Shown: one piece after another, positions 1 to 5,474 of the stretch | How the letters are laid out: each line of letters starts with the position of its first letter | Numbering within the stretch: position 1 is the first letter of the stretch | Assembly: GCA_002436415.1 (NCBI GenBank) | Contig: DJMA01000017.1 | Coordinates: 1-6,067, forward strand | Source of the DNA: Bdellovibrionaceae bacterium UBA6502 | GTDB lineage: Bacteria > Bdellovibrionota > Bdellovibrionia > Bdellovibrionales > UBA840 | DNA: 6,067 nucleotides | Reading direction: 5' to 3' | Translations under genes and position numbers: made by a program | Notes under the pieces: model-generated | What the model was told of the DNA's origin: nothing | Seen by the model: only the letters and a program-made list of their open reading frames with translations | The model's database searches: none

Positions 1-23
1 GTCCAGAATTTGGGGTACAGATC

Positions 24-50
24 AAAACTAGAAGAGGCTCTTTAGCTTTT
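24..50 (+). terminator. Possible intrinsic terminator at left edge
   Basis: An imperfect hairpin can be drawn here: an AAAA/TTTT base, then CTA/TAG, then AAGA/TCTT, with single-base bulges and a 3-base loop. A T-rich tract follows on the plus strand (ATTTTTTCTTT, from 51). It could end a plus-strand gene lying left of the window, or the minus-strand lipoprotein transcript in the other direction, where only a four-T run follows. The stem is AT-rich and weak, so the call is tentative. Confidence 0.25.
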
Positions 51-417
51 ATTTTTTCTTTAATACTACGCTTGGTCTAACGAAATCATCTTTTTTAGTA
101 AAATCATAGGTGTGATCATGTCCTACAAAACCCATTGGCCAATAGATTAGAGCAGCTGGTGGCCAAAAAATAGAAACTGGTCTGAACCTAGATTTTAGAG
201 TACCTTCTTCAATTACTTTACCATCTTTTTCTAAGCGGTAACGGATTCCAGCAGCTTGTCCCCAACCATATGGACGTCTTTTGTAGTTTTCGTATTCAGC
301 TTTTTCAACTTTTTTATTGTATACATAAAGATCTGTGTCAGCGGGTACATTAAACTTAGCCGATGTGCTACATCCAACTAAACCGATTAGCATCAATGCA
401 AAAAGAATTACTTTCAT
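49..417 (-). CDS. Small putative lipoprotein, function unknown
   Basis: This 122-residue protein has a short signal peptide (positive K2, hydrophobic residues 3-14) and a lipobox LVGC with the acceptor cysteine at 16. That indicates export by Sec, lipidation and cleavage by signal peptidase II. Position +2 is Ser, so outer-membrane sorting is plausible if the cell has a Lol system. The mature domain opens with a short DTDLYVYNKKV strand. It is rich in Tyr, Trp and Pro around residues 46-52 and 81-100 (RRPYGWG, FWPPAALIYWPMGF) and ends in a basic LKKK tail. The layout loosely recalls small PEGA-like lipoproteins, but I cannot assign a family. The start is well supported by AAGGAGA six or so bases before ATG. 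The gene sits downstream of the GNAT gene on the same strand, with a gap of about 100 bases, and probably has its own promoter. Confidence 0.85.
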   Translation of the reverse strand: MKVILFALMLIGLVGCSTSAKFNVPADTDLYVYNKKVEKAEYENYKRRPYGWGQAAGIRYRLEKDGKVIEEGTLKSRFRPVSIFWPPAALIYWPMGFVGHDHTYDFTKKDDFVRPSVVLKKK

Positions 418-421
418 TTCT

Positions 422-428
422 TCTCCTT
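422..428 (-). promoter_or_regulatory. Shine-Dalgarno of the lipoprotein gene
   Basis: Read on the minus strand this is AAGGAGA, ending four bases before the ATG at 417. It is a near-perfect anti-16S match. It contrasts with the GNAT, rluA, arfB-like and flavoprotein genes in the window, which have no such site. Confidence 0.8.
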
Positions 429-521
429 AAAAATTTTTATTATTTTTTCGTAGAGAGGCCCGTTTTTCAATAAAAAATATTTTGTCTAGACTAGGTTAAA
501 ATGGCATCTGATTCTGGTTAT

Positions 522-1004
522 TTATAGGCTCCGATTGGCTAAATCTTGAATTCTATTTCCCTCAAGACGACAATTTATCCACTCAGAGTCTAAGTCAGCA
601 TTTAAAGTTTTATAAAATTGAATAGATGGCTCATTCCAATCTAAAACCTGCCATTCAAATCGATAGCATTTCGTCTCGACCGCATATTGTGCAAGCCATT
701 GCATTCCCATCATCCCCAGTCCATTGCCACGAAATTCTGGTCTGATGTATAAGTCTTCAAGATATAAAGATTTTCCCTTCCAGGTGGAATAACGGTTATA
801 GAAAAGTGCCATTCCCACGGCTTTGTTATCCAATTCTAATATTACTGCTTTATAATAGGCCTTTTCTCCAAATCCATCTTCTCGAATTTGTTCAATAGAG
901 GTTTCCACTTTATCAGCCGCTTTTTCATAAACGGCTAATTCTTTGATCATCTCAAAGATAAACTCAACATCATTTTCTGTAGCAAATCTTATATTTTTCT
1001 CCAT
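522..1004 (-). CDS. GNAT N-acetyltransferase, SSAT/thialysine acetyltransferase-like
   Basis: A 160-residue single-domain GNAT protein that would transfer acetyl from acetyl-CoA to an amine. The acetyl-CoA pyrophosphate loop is RGNGLG at 92-97. The segment YSTWKGKSLYLEDLYI (72-87) and the block VLDWNEPSIQFY (120-131) strongly recall the spermidine/spermine acetyltransferase family, above all the SSAT2/thialysine N-epsilon-acetyltransferase type. Tyr131 occupies the place of that family's general acid and Glu83 the conserved acidic residue of the YLED strand. The N-terminal pattern KELAVYEKAADKV (21-33) and EDGFGE (42-47) also fits. Length matches the family (about 160-170). Likely substrates, by family only, are polyamines, thialysine or related small diamines; the sequence does not settle which. 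There is no useful Shine-Dalgarno: an extended -10-like element and a perfect inverted repeat lie directly before ATG, so the mRNA may be leaderless. Confidence 0.85.
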   Translation of the reverse strand: MEKNIRFATENDVEFIFEMIKELAVYEKAADKVETSIEQIREDGFGEKAYYKAVILELDNKAVGMALFYNRYSTWKGKSLYLEDLYIRPEFRGNGLGMMGMQWLAQYAVETKCYRFEWQVLDWNEPSIQFYKTLNADLDSEWINCRLEGNRIQDLANRSL

Positions 1005-1025
1005 AAGCCTTTATAGCAAAGGCTT
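1005..1025. repeat. Perfect 8-bp inverted repeat abutting the GNAT start codon
   Basis: AAGCCTTT (1005-1012), spacer ATAGC, and AAAGGCTT (1018-1025) form a perfect dyad whose edge touches the ATG at 1004. There is no T tract on either strand, so it is not a terminator. The minus-strand -10-like TATAAA (1010-1015) lies inside it. It could be a repressor operator over the promoter, or, if transcription starts further upstream, an mRNA hairpin occluding the start. Confidence 0.55.
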
Positions 1026-1039
1026 TCCTGGATAATCAA
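1010..1039 (-). promoter_or_regulatory. Candidate promoter of the GNAT gene
   Basis: On the minus strand there is an extended -10, TGC followed by TATAAA (1010-1018), with TTGATT (1034-1039) 18 bases upstream as a -35. The -10 ends five bases before the ATG, so transcription would begin at or just inside the start codon. This predicts a leaderless mRNA and agrees with the absence of a usable Shine-Dalgarno. Confidence 0.45.
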
Positions 1040-1045
1040 GTTTAG

Positions 1046-1072
1046 TTGATGGAAACTAAGCTTAGCTATGCT
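1046..1072 (+). promoter_or_regulatory. Candidate promoter of the rluA-like gene
   Basis: TTGATG (1046-1051) and TATGCT (1067-1072) form a possible -35/-10 pair with a short 15-base spacer. TATGCT lies seven bases before the ATG at 1080 and overlaps the upstream ATG at 1068, which favours 1080 as the real start. A 10-bp palindrome CTAAGCTTAG (1056-1065) lies between the two boxes and could be an operator. Confidence 0.35.
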
Positions 1073-1079
1073 ATTTATT

Positions 1080-1727
1080 ATGGATATGAAAAAGTTAGAT
1101 GTTCTTTTTGAAAATTCTAGATTTTTAGTGGTCAATAAAGACTCAGGTATAAGTGTGCATAACGATAGTCATTCTGTTGTTCATCAGCTTGGAGTTGATA
1201 AAGTGTTTCCTGTACATAGGCTTGATAAAGAAACTAGTGGTCTTTTGGTATTGGCAAAAACCAAGTCTGATGCAGCTAAAATTCAAAGTCTATTTTCAGA
1301 AGATAAAATTAAAAAACAATATGCTGCCATAGTTTTTGGAAGCCACAAACAGACAAAACAATCAGGCCATTGGAGCCAGAGCCTTAGTGCTAGAGCCGGG
1401 GGCGTTAAAAATCCCAAAGGGCCAAAACCGCTTGTAGACTGCCAGTCTTATTATTCAATTGAAACCACCAATGACTATTTCACTCTATTGCACTTGAGTC
1501 CATTAACGGGAAGAACCCACCAATTGCGAAAGCATTGTTTATTAAATTTAGCAGCAATAGTTGGTGATAGTCGTTATGGAAAATCAAAGAGTAACGATAG
1601 AATCAAAAAGATTTATTCTGTGGACCGTTTGTTTTTGCATGCGCAGAGCATAGAGTTTTCATTTGAGGATGAAGATTTTAAATTTACGACAAACTATCCT
1701 TTAGAGTTCAGCACTCTTATTTCGTAG
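1080..1727 (+). CDS. RluA-family RNA pseudouridine synthase
   Basis: Isomerises uridine to pseudouridine in rRNA or tRNA in the cytoplasm. Numbered from the ATG at 1068 (219 residues), motif II HRLDKETSG is at 50-58 with catalytic Asp53. The family blocks LTGRTHQLRKH (146-156), GDSRYGK (166-172) and LFLHA (188-192) follow. There is no N-terminal S4 domain, so it is a short, single-domain enzyme like E. coli RluA or TruC. The opening NKDSGISVHND (23-33) resembles the Rlu-like subgroup described as TIGR01621, whose RNA target is not well fixed. In-frame ATGs occur at 1068, 1080 and 1086. I prefer 1080 because a -10-like TATGCT sits seven bases upstream and no Shine-Dalgarno serves any of the three; 1068 remains possible. 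The stop lies inside the convergent membrane gene (11-bp overlap), and I see no terminator between them. Confidence 0.88.
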   Translation: MDMKKLDVLFENSRFLVVNKDSGISVHNDSHSVVHQLGVDKVFPVHRLDKETSGLLVLAKTKSDAAKIQSLFSEDKIKKQYAAIVFGSHKQTKQSGHWSQSLSARAGGVKNPKGPKPLVDCQSYYSIETTNDYFTLLHLSPLTGRTHQLRKHCLLNLAAIVGDSRYGKSKSNDRIKKIYSVDRLFLHAQSIEFSFEDEDFKFTTNYPLEFSTLIS

Positions 1728-2121
1728 AGTTTATTTTTTTGGTCACTTGTAAATGCAAGATTTTTGAAGCTCGAAAAAGTGTGACTGCAAAAAATAATGA
1801 GATGAAGGCCGAAAAGCCCAAGGCACCTCCTAGTTCACCGTAGTATTTAAATAAGACTTGAAAACATATGCTAAAAATAAGAGAGCTCAAGAGTATGCGA
1901 ATGTGAAAAGGGTAGACGAGATTGCTCATACCGATGAAACTGGCTCCAAAAGCGATTTTTGAGAAAGTATTTCCGTCATAGGGTAGAATACTAAAAAGAA
2001 TAAAAAACATTAAACTTACCAAGGCTGAGCTTTTGCAAAAGTTATTTTTAAACTTGATGCCCAGGTATTGTGTGAGTCCTGCCGAAATGAAACTGATGCT
2101 AAAATAAAGAATTAATTCCAT
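1717..2121 (-). CDS. Small integral membrane protein B of a paralogous pair
   Basis: A 134-residue hydrophobic protein with about four membrane segments, roughly residues 3-20, 32-48, 54-68/75-92 and 97-117, and a basic cytosolic-looking tail (KKINSTK). I do not recognise a named family. It carries SFIGM at 61-65 and GGALGFSAF at 98-106. The neighbouring upstream protein has matching motifs in the same order and with nearly the same spacing, so the two look like a tandem duplication. Its ATG lies inside the end of the upstream gene (10-bp overlap), and the bases before it hold only a weak CGGTG, so it is probably translated by coupling. A two-subunit membrane complex such as a heterodimeric transporter or channel is a reasonable inference but not shown. 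Its 3' end overlaps the rluA-like gene by 11 bp. Confidence 0.75.
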   Translation of the reverse strand: MELILYFSISFISAGLTQYLGIKFKNNFCKSSALVSLMFFILFSILPYDGNTFSKIAFGASFIGMSNLVYPFHIRILLSSLIFSICFQVLFKYYGELGGALGFSAFISLFFAVTLFRASKILHLQVTKKINSTK

Positions 2122-2489
2122 ATAGCACCGATGCAGTAGCTAATCATACTGGCAACAAAAGCAACGCTTCCTAGTTTACCACCAAAGCCAATAAAAAAGC
2201 CTTTTGAAAGTTGATAAACCATAGCGCAGCTAAATCCTAAAACTAAAATATGATATTCATGATGAAGCAGCTGACTAGAAATCATTCCGGCAAAGCTACC
2301 GCAGTAAAAGGGACTCGTTACAAGTCTTGTTCTTTTAAAAACTAGATCTACAAAAAGGCAACCAATACAAGAGACCAAAATTACGGGTAAATCGTAAATT
2401 GCATGTAGGTAAAATGTTGTAAATAAACCCATTGAAAGAGAGAGGCTCTCTACAAAGTAGGGATTAAACTTTGATAAGAAACTTTGCAT
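2112..2489 (-). CDS. Small integral membrane protein A of a paralogous pair
   Basis: A 125-residue protein, almost entirely hydrophobic, with about four membrane segments (roughly 15-31, 34-51, 58-72/78-95 and 103-123). A basic loop KRTR at 52-55 suggests a cytosolic turn. Motifs are SFAGM at 65-69 and GGKLGSVAF at 103-111, both shared with the downstream partner. The family is not recognised. No transporter signature (SMR, CrcB/Fluc, AzlD) could be matched by eye. An AAGG on the minus strand lies 11 bases before the ATG, a rather long spacing. It is the first gene of a two-gene operon, divergent from the arfB-like gene across about 93 bp. Confidence 0.75.
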   Translation of the reverse strand: MQSFLSKFNPYFVESLSLSMGLFTTFYLHAIYDLPVILVSCIGCLFVDLVFKRTRLVTSPFYCGSFAGMISSQLLHHEYHILVLGFSCAMVYQLSKGFFIGFGGKLGSVAFVASMISYCIGAIWN

Positions 2490-2567
2490 GCTTCATTTTG
2501 CCTTTTTAAAAACATACTTTCAAGAGTCGAGACTTAAAAAAAGCAAGCGTGCTAATGAATCATTTTA

Positions 2568-2576
2568 TGATATGCT
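2568..2576 (+). promoter_or_regulatory. Extended -10 element of the arfB-like gene
   Basis: TGA followed by TATGCT (2571-2576) is an extended -10 pattern. The hexamer is identical to the one before the rluA-like gene. Only six bases separate it from the ATG at 2583, so the predicted transcript starts at the initiation codon. No good -35 and no Shine-Dalgarno are visible. Confidence 0.4.
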
Positions 2577-2582
2577 TATATT

Positions 2583-2978
2583 ATGGCAAAGAAAGTTCCA
2601 AAATCAGAATTGAGTTTTAGTTTTTCCAAATCCTCTGGAGCTGGAGGGCAAAATGTCAATAAACTTAATACAAGAGTCAGTTTAAGTTGGAACATCAAAG
2701 ACTCTAAAGCGATTGGCCAAGCGGCCAAAGAACGTTTTGCCGAGAAGTTTTCTAGGCTCATCGTTGGAGACCTGGTCGTCATTCACTCTCAAAAATTCCG
2801 AACGCAGGCGAAAAACATTGAAGATTGTGTTGTAAAACTAAACGATTACATTGATCAGATCCGCAAAGCACCAACGATTAGAAGAGCGACCAAGCCAACT
2901 CGAAACTCTATAAAGAAAAGACTAGATGGTAAAAGTAAAAGATCTAAAATTAAAAAGCTACGCTCGGAGAAGTTTTAA
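2583..2978 (+). CDS. arfB: ArfB/YaeJ-type ribosome-rescue peptidyl-tRNA hydrolase
   Basis: A 131-residue, stand-alone class I release-factor-like protein. The catalytic GGQ is at 21-23 in the context SSGAGGQNVNKLNTRV, where Gln23 positions water to hydrolyse peptidyl-tRNA. No codon-recognition domain is present. The C-terminal third (about 98-131) is a strongly basic tail (RRATKPTR, KKRLDGKSKRSKIKKLR), which in this family enters the empty mRNA channel of stalled ribosomes. Length matches ArfB (about 140 in E. coli). The expected role is release of nascent chains from ribosomes stalled on non-stop mRNA, as backup to tmRNA. The family often has Gly after GGQ; here it is Asn, a minor variation. 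The start lacks a Shine-Dalgarno and looks leaderless. The last 21 bp overlap the end of the convergent flavoprotein gene. Confidence 0.9.
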   Translation: MAKKVPKSELSFSFSKSSGAGGQNVNKLNTRVSLSWNIKDSKAIGQAAKERFAEKFSRLIVGDLVVIHSQKFRTQAKNIEDCVVKLNDYIDQIRKAPTIRRATKPTRNSIKKRLDGKSKRSKIKKLRSEKF

Positions 2979-4226
2979 TTTTTCAAAAATGCTTTTTGCA
3001 GCTAAGTACCCACCAGTCCACGCATTTTGAAAATTAAAACCGCCAGTGATTCCATCAATATCTAGCAACTCTCCAGTTATATATAGCTTATCAAGACTTT
3101 TTACTTCCATGCTTTTGAAGTTAATTTGTTTTAAGCCAACGCCGCCACACTCTACAAACTCATCCTTGTAGCGGTTTTTGCCATCAATTTCTAGATTACT
3201 ACAATATAGGCTATCTATGATTTTTCGATGTTCTTTCTTACTTAGCTCATTCATGTTTTTGTCTAAATCGATATCTAAATACTCCACAAAATTATGCCAG
3301 AAGCGTTTACTAAAAAACTCTGGAACGCAATTTCCAATGTTCATTTTAGGTCTTGATTTGCTAAAGCTTTGCCAGAAGCTCTCAATTTCAGGGAGCTTCT
3401 TTTCAGGCAACCAATGGATCGCAAGTACAGCTTTGTAATCTACTTCTTTCATTTCTCGAGCTGCCCAGGCAGAGAGCTTTAAAATGGCAGGACCACTTAA
3501 GCCCCAGTGAGTGATGAGCATTGGTCCACTTTGTTTAAAGTCTTTGTGTCCTTTGATTTTTAGCTTTAGGTCAACATTCTCAAAACTAATTCCCGAGAGA
3601 TTCCTCAAGAGCTTAGAGCTTATCTTAAAGCTGAAAAGAGACGGTGCTAAGTCAGTGATATTGAGAGCCAAAGACTTTGCAAGGCGATAACCAGAAGGGG
3701 AGCTGCCCGTTGCTAAAACTAAATAATCTACTTGAACTGCTTCCTGTTTTGCGAATTGTATTTGAAACCGATCATTTTCAAATCTAGCACTTTGCACTTT
3801 GTGGTTTTTTAAGCTTTCTACTCCGTATTTTTCAGCTTCTTCTTTAAAGCATTCTATAACACTCGAGGAACGGTTTGATTTAGGAAACATTCTTCCATCT
3901 TCTTCGGCAACCAATTGGATTCCTCTTTCCGAAAACCACTTAACAGTGTCAAGAGCCTGAAACTCCTGGAAAGGAGACTTCAATTCCTTTTTGCCTCTCG
4001 GATAGTTTTGGCAGAATCTAGAAACTTCAAATTCACGATGGGTGACATTACATCTTCCTCCTCCTGAAATAGACACTTTCTTTAAAAAGTGGGGAGTAGC
4101 TTCAAAGATCTTAATCGAGGCTTTGATTCTGGCATCATAACAATGTTTAGCCAATTGTATGGCAGTGAAAAAACCAGAAGCACCGCCACCAACTATACCA
4201 ATTTGTGGAATATTAGTTTTCGTCAT
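2958..4226 (-). CDS. FAD-dependent oxidoreductase, HI0933/YhiN (BaiN-like) family
   Basis: A 422-residue flavoprotein. An N-terminal Rossmann dinucleotide fold shows GGGASG at 13-18. The family signature SGGGRCNVTH is at 54-63, and the C-terminal FAD-closing block GELLDIDGITGGFNFQ (385-400) followed by AWTGG (402-406) is typical of HI0933-like proteins. ATGSSPSGY at 172-180 is the second FAD contact. The middle (about 190-345) would be the inserted domain. Length is normal for the family (about 390-420). Some members, called BaiN, are linked to bile-acid dehydroxylation, but most members, including E. coli YhiN, have no settled substrate, so none is assigned. The start at 4226 has no Shine-Dalgarno; a TGA-TAAAAA element lies six bases upstream. 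The gene ends in TAG inside the arfB-like gene. Confidence 0.9.
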   Translation of the reverse strand: MTKTNIPQIGIVGGGASGFFTAIQLAKHCYDARIKASIKIFEATPHFLKKVSISGGGRCNVTHREFEVSRFCQNYPRGKKELKSPFQEFQALDTVKWFSERGIQLVAEEDGRMFPKSNRSSSVIECFKEEAEKYGVESLKNHKVQSARFENDRFQIQFAKQEAVQVDYLVLATGSSPSGYRLAKSLALNITDLAPSLFSFKISSKLLRNLSGISFENVDLKLKIKGHKDFKQSGPMLITHWGLSGPAILKLSAWAAREMKEVDYKAVLAIHWLPEKKLPEIESFWQSFSKSRPKMNIGNCVPEFFSKRFWHNFVEYLDIDLDKNMNELSKKEHRKIIDSLYCSNLEIDGKNRYKDEFVECGGVGLKQINFKSMEVKSLDKLYITGELLDIDGITGGFNFQNAWTGGYLAAKSIFEKLKLLRA

Positions 4227-4482
4227 AAAGTCTTTTTATCATGAGCCAGGATTCATTCCTAGTAGGAGAGCAGATTTTATACTTCCGTTTTTGAAAATTT
4301 ATTGTAAGGGGAAAAGTATTTTAATTCATTTAGGGTTTTCGTGTCCTTAGGTGTTTTGGCGAAGAATGAGGAAGGGGCATAGCTCAAGTTGAAAAGCAAC
4401 AAAGTCCCAAGATTTCAAGATTATAGGACTCGGTAGCATCTATTGTTCGTATGTTTCAATGTCTCCTAGAGCATGAAGGAGG
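4227..4482. other. Non-coding gap between mscS and the flavoprotein gene
   Basis: I see no supported gene in these 256 bases. The longest minus-strand reading frame with an ATG (about 30 codons, 4349-4441) has no ribosome site or recognisable product. The gap contains a weak 5-bp hairpin after the mscS stop (CTCCT/AGGAG, 4463-4481) with no T run, a segment at 4374-4398 resembling the 5' half of a tRNA, and the presumed start region of the flavoprotein gene at its left edge. Confidence 0.5.
4233..4241 (-). promoter_or_regulatory. Extended -10-like element of the flavoprotein gene
   Basis: On the minus strand TGA is followed by TAAAAA (4 of 6 matches to TATAAT), then six bases, then ATG. The arrangement is the same as for the GNAT and arfB-like genes, and again no Shine-Dalgarno is present. 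No -35 is recognisable, so on its own it would be weak. Confidence 0.3.
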
Positions 4483-5385
4483 CTAAGCAAAAGGTAGGTT
4501 TTCGTCTGAAACTGGGTGGTTTCCTTCCACCTTTACTCTATTGTTGGTCATCTGCGCCTTAATACCAGCTTTAGCAAGTCGAGTGGCAAGGCGTTTTCTG
4601 GAAGAGGATTTCAAAGCCCAAGCTTCAGCAGGATTGTGAGCCCAACCAGCGACCCAACAACGAATAGAATCTTTCCCTAGCTCCATTACCCAAAACGAAG
4701 GAGGCTCAATGTCAGCAAGAAACTGGGTCCGCATAGCATCTTTAGCGATTTGTTTCACTTGCGCTAAATCGGATTCGGGAGATACATAAAACTCCACATG
4801 CACCCATTCAAACTCTTCTACTTGGCTTAAGTTTTCGAACTCTTTCTGCAGAAACTTTGAGTTTGGGATATTGTATCTTCTAAAGTTCCAAACCTTAATT
4901 ACGGTATAAAGTAGATTAATCTTTTCAACCGTTCCATATTTATCATCAACTATAACAGTGTCGTTGATTCGAATTGGTTGAGACAATGTGATAACCACTC
5001 CAGAAACCATATTTTCTAAAAGGGGTTTACTGGCTATACCAATCAAGACGGCAATAGCACCAGCAAACAAAGAAATGTATGGACCTGATATTGCTGGTAA
5101 GTGAGGAATTGCGATTAATAAAACACTTATAAAAATAACTAAAGGGATGAAGGTTTTACGAATAAAATTAAATCTAGTCTCGATACTAGTTTTGGCTCTT
5201 CGTTTTGTTAAAGATACGAAGTCATCATCCGAGGCATTGGTATCAATGGCCTCATTTACGTCCATGTCCTTTGCTGTTTGGAGGCGTGATTTCTCGATGC
5301 CTTTTAATTTTGTTAGACCGAAGATTAGTATAAGAGCTGCGGAAAATAATATGCCAAATGTGTAGATTAAATTGCTGGTAAGAAT
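4483..5385 (-). CDS. Small-conductance mechanosensitive channel (MscS family), probable ATT start
   Basis: An inner-membrane channel that would open under membrane tension to release solutes on osmotic downshock. Numbered from the first ATG (5265; 260 residues), TM2 is about 36-58 and the pore helix TM3 about 61-93. The MscS beta-domain signature follows (QPIRINDTVIVDDKYGTVEKI, 96-116) with the IPNSKF block at 133-138, then the C-terminal alpha/beta domain to about 245. From this ATG the protein would lack the first membrane helix. The frame stays open upstream to a TAG at 5425-5427 and encodes a clear hydrophobic helix with a basic flank (KLKGIEK). No ATG, GTG or TTG occurs there, but ATT at 5383-5385 has AAGGAG six bases before it. 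That start gives 300 residues with a complete three-helix channel. The ATG at 5265 has AGGA only one base away, too close to work well. The alternative is a sequence error at the start codon. Confidence 0.85.
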   Translation of the reverse strand: MLTSNLIYTFGILFSAALILIFGLTKLKGIEKSRLQTAKDMDVNEAIDTNASDDDFVSLTKRRAKTSIETRFNFIRKTFIPLVIFISVLLIAIPHLPAISGPYISLFAGAIAVLIGIASKPLLENMVSGVVITLSQPIRINDTVIVDDKYGTVEKINLLYTVIKVWNFRRYNIPNSKFLQKEFENLSQVEEFEWVHVEFYVSPESDLAQVKQIAKDAMRTQFLADIEPPSFWVMELGKDSIRCWVAGWAHNPAEAWALKSSSRKRLATRLAKAGIKAQMTNNRVKVEGNHPVSDENLPFA

Positions 5386-5391
5386 AAGTAG

Positions 5392-5397
5392 CTCCTT
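5392..5397 (-). promoter_or_regulatory. Shine-Dalgarno that decides the mscS start
   Basis: The minus strand reads AAGGAG, then six bases (CTACTT), then ATT. This perfect site at ideal spacing, 40 codons upstream of the first ATG and in the same open frame, is the main evidence for an ATT initiation codon. Confidence 0.65.
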
Positions 5398-5417
5398 ATT
5401 GGGAATAACGGACTCGA

Positions 5418-5423
5418 TTCTAG
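5418..5423 (-). promoter_or_regulatory. Possible -10 of mscS
   Basis: TAGAAT on the minus strand (5 of 6 matches to TATAAT) would place the transcript start near 5411, about 26 bases before the ATT start and upstream of its Shine-Dalgarno. No convincing -35 is seen. The position between the csp terminator and mscS suits a separate promoter. Confidence 0.3.
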
Positions 5424-5474
5424 CCTAACATATTTGATACTTGGGTAAAGGGAGAGGGGAGTTTTGAGTAAAAA

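Noticed and set aside
484..494. GTCTAGAC palindrome between the GNAT and lipoprotein genes
   Set aside because: It is a single 8-bp palindrome in AT-rich spacer, with no T tract and no matching promoter geometry; expected by chance.
2576..2782. Minus-strand open frame of 68 codons opposite the arfB-like gene
   Set aside because: It is fully antisense to a gene with a clear GGQ motif and has no family resemblance or ribosome site.
3178..3438. Plus-strand open frame of 86 codons inside the flavoprotein gene
   Set aside because: It is a shadow of a well-supported HI0933-type coding region, with no ribosome site or recognisable domain.
4159..4350. Plus-strand open frame of 63 codons spanning the flavoprotein start
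   Set aside because: It is half antisense to the N-terminal Rossmann motif and half in non-coding sequence, with no Shine-Dalgarno.
4349..4441. Minus-strand 30-codon frame in the gap after mscS
   Set aside because: There is no Shine-Dalgarno, no signal peptide or known motif, and a stop codon lies directly before the ATG.
4463..4481. Hairpin after the mscS stop as a terminator
   Set aside because: The stem is only five base pairs with a nine-base loop, and no T run follows on the minus strand.
5147..5365. Plus-strand open frame of 72 codons opposite the mscS N-terminal region
   Set aside because: It is antisense to the extended mscS frame, which encodes a membrane helix and has a perfect Shine-Dalgarno.
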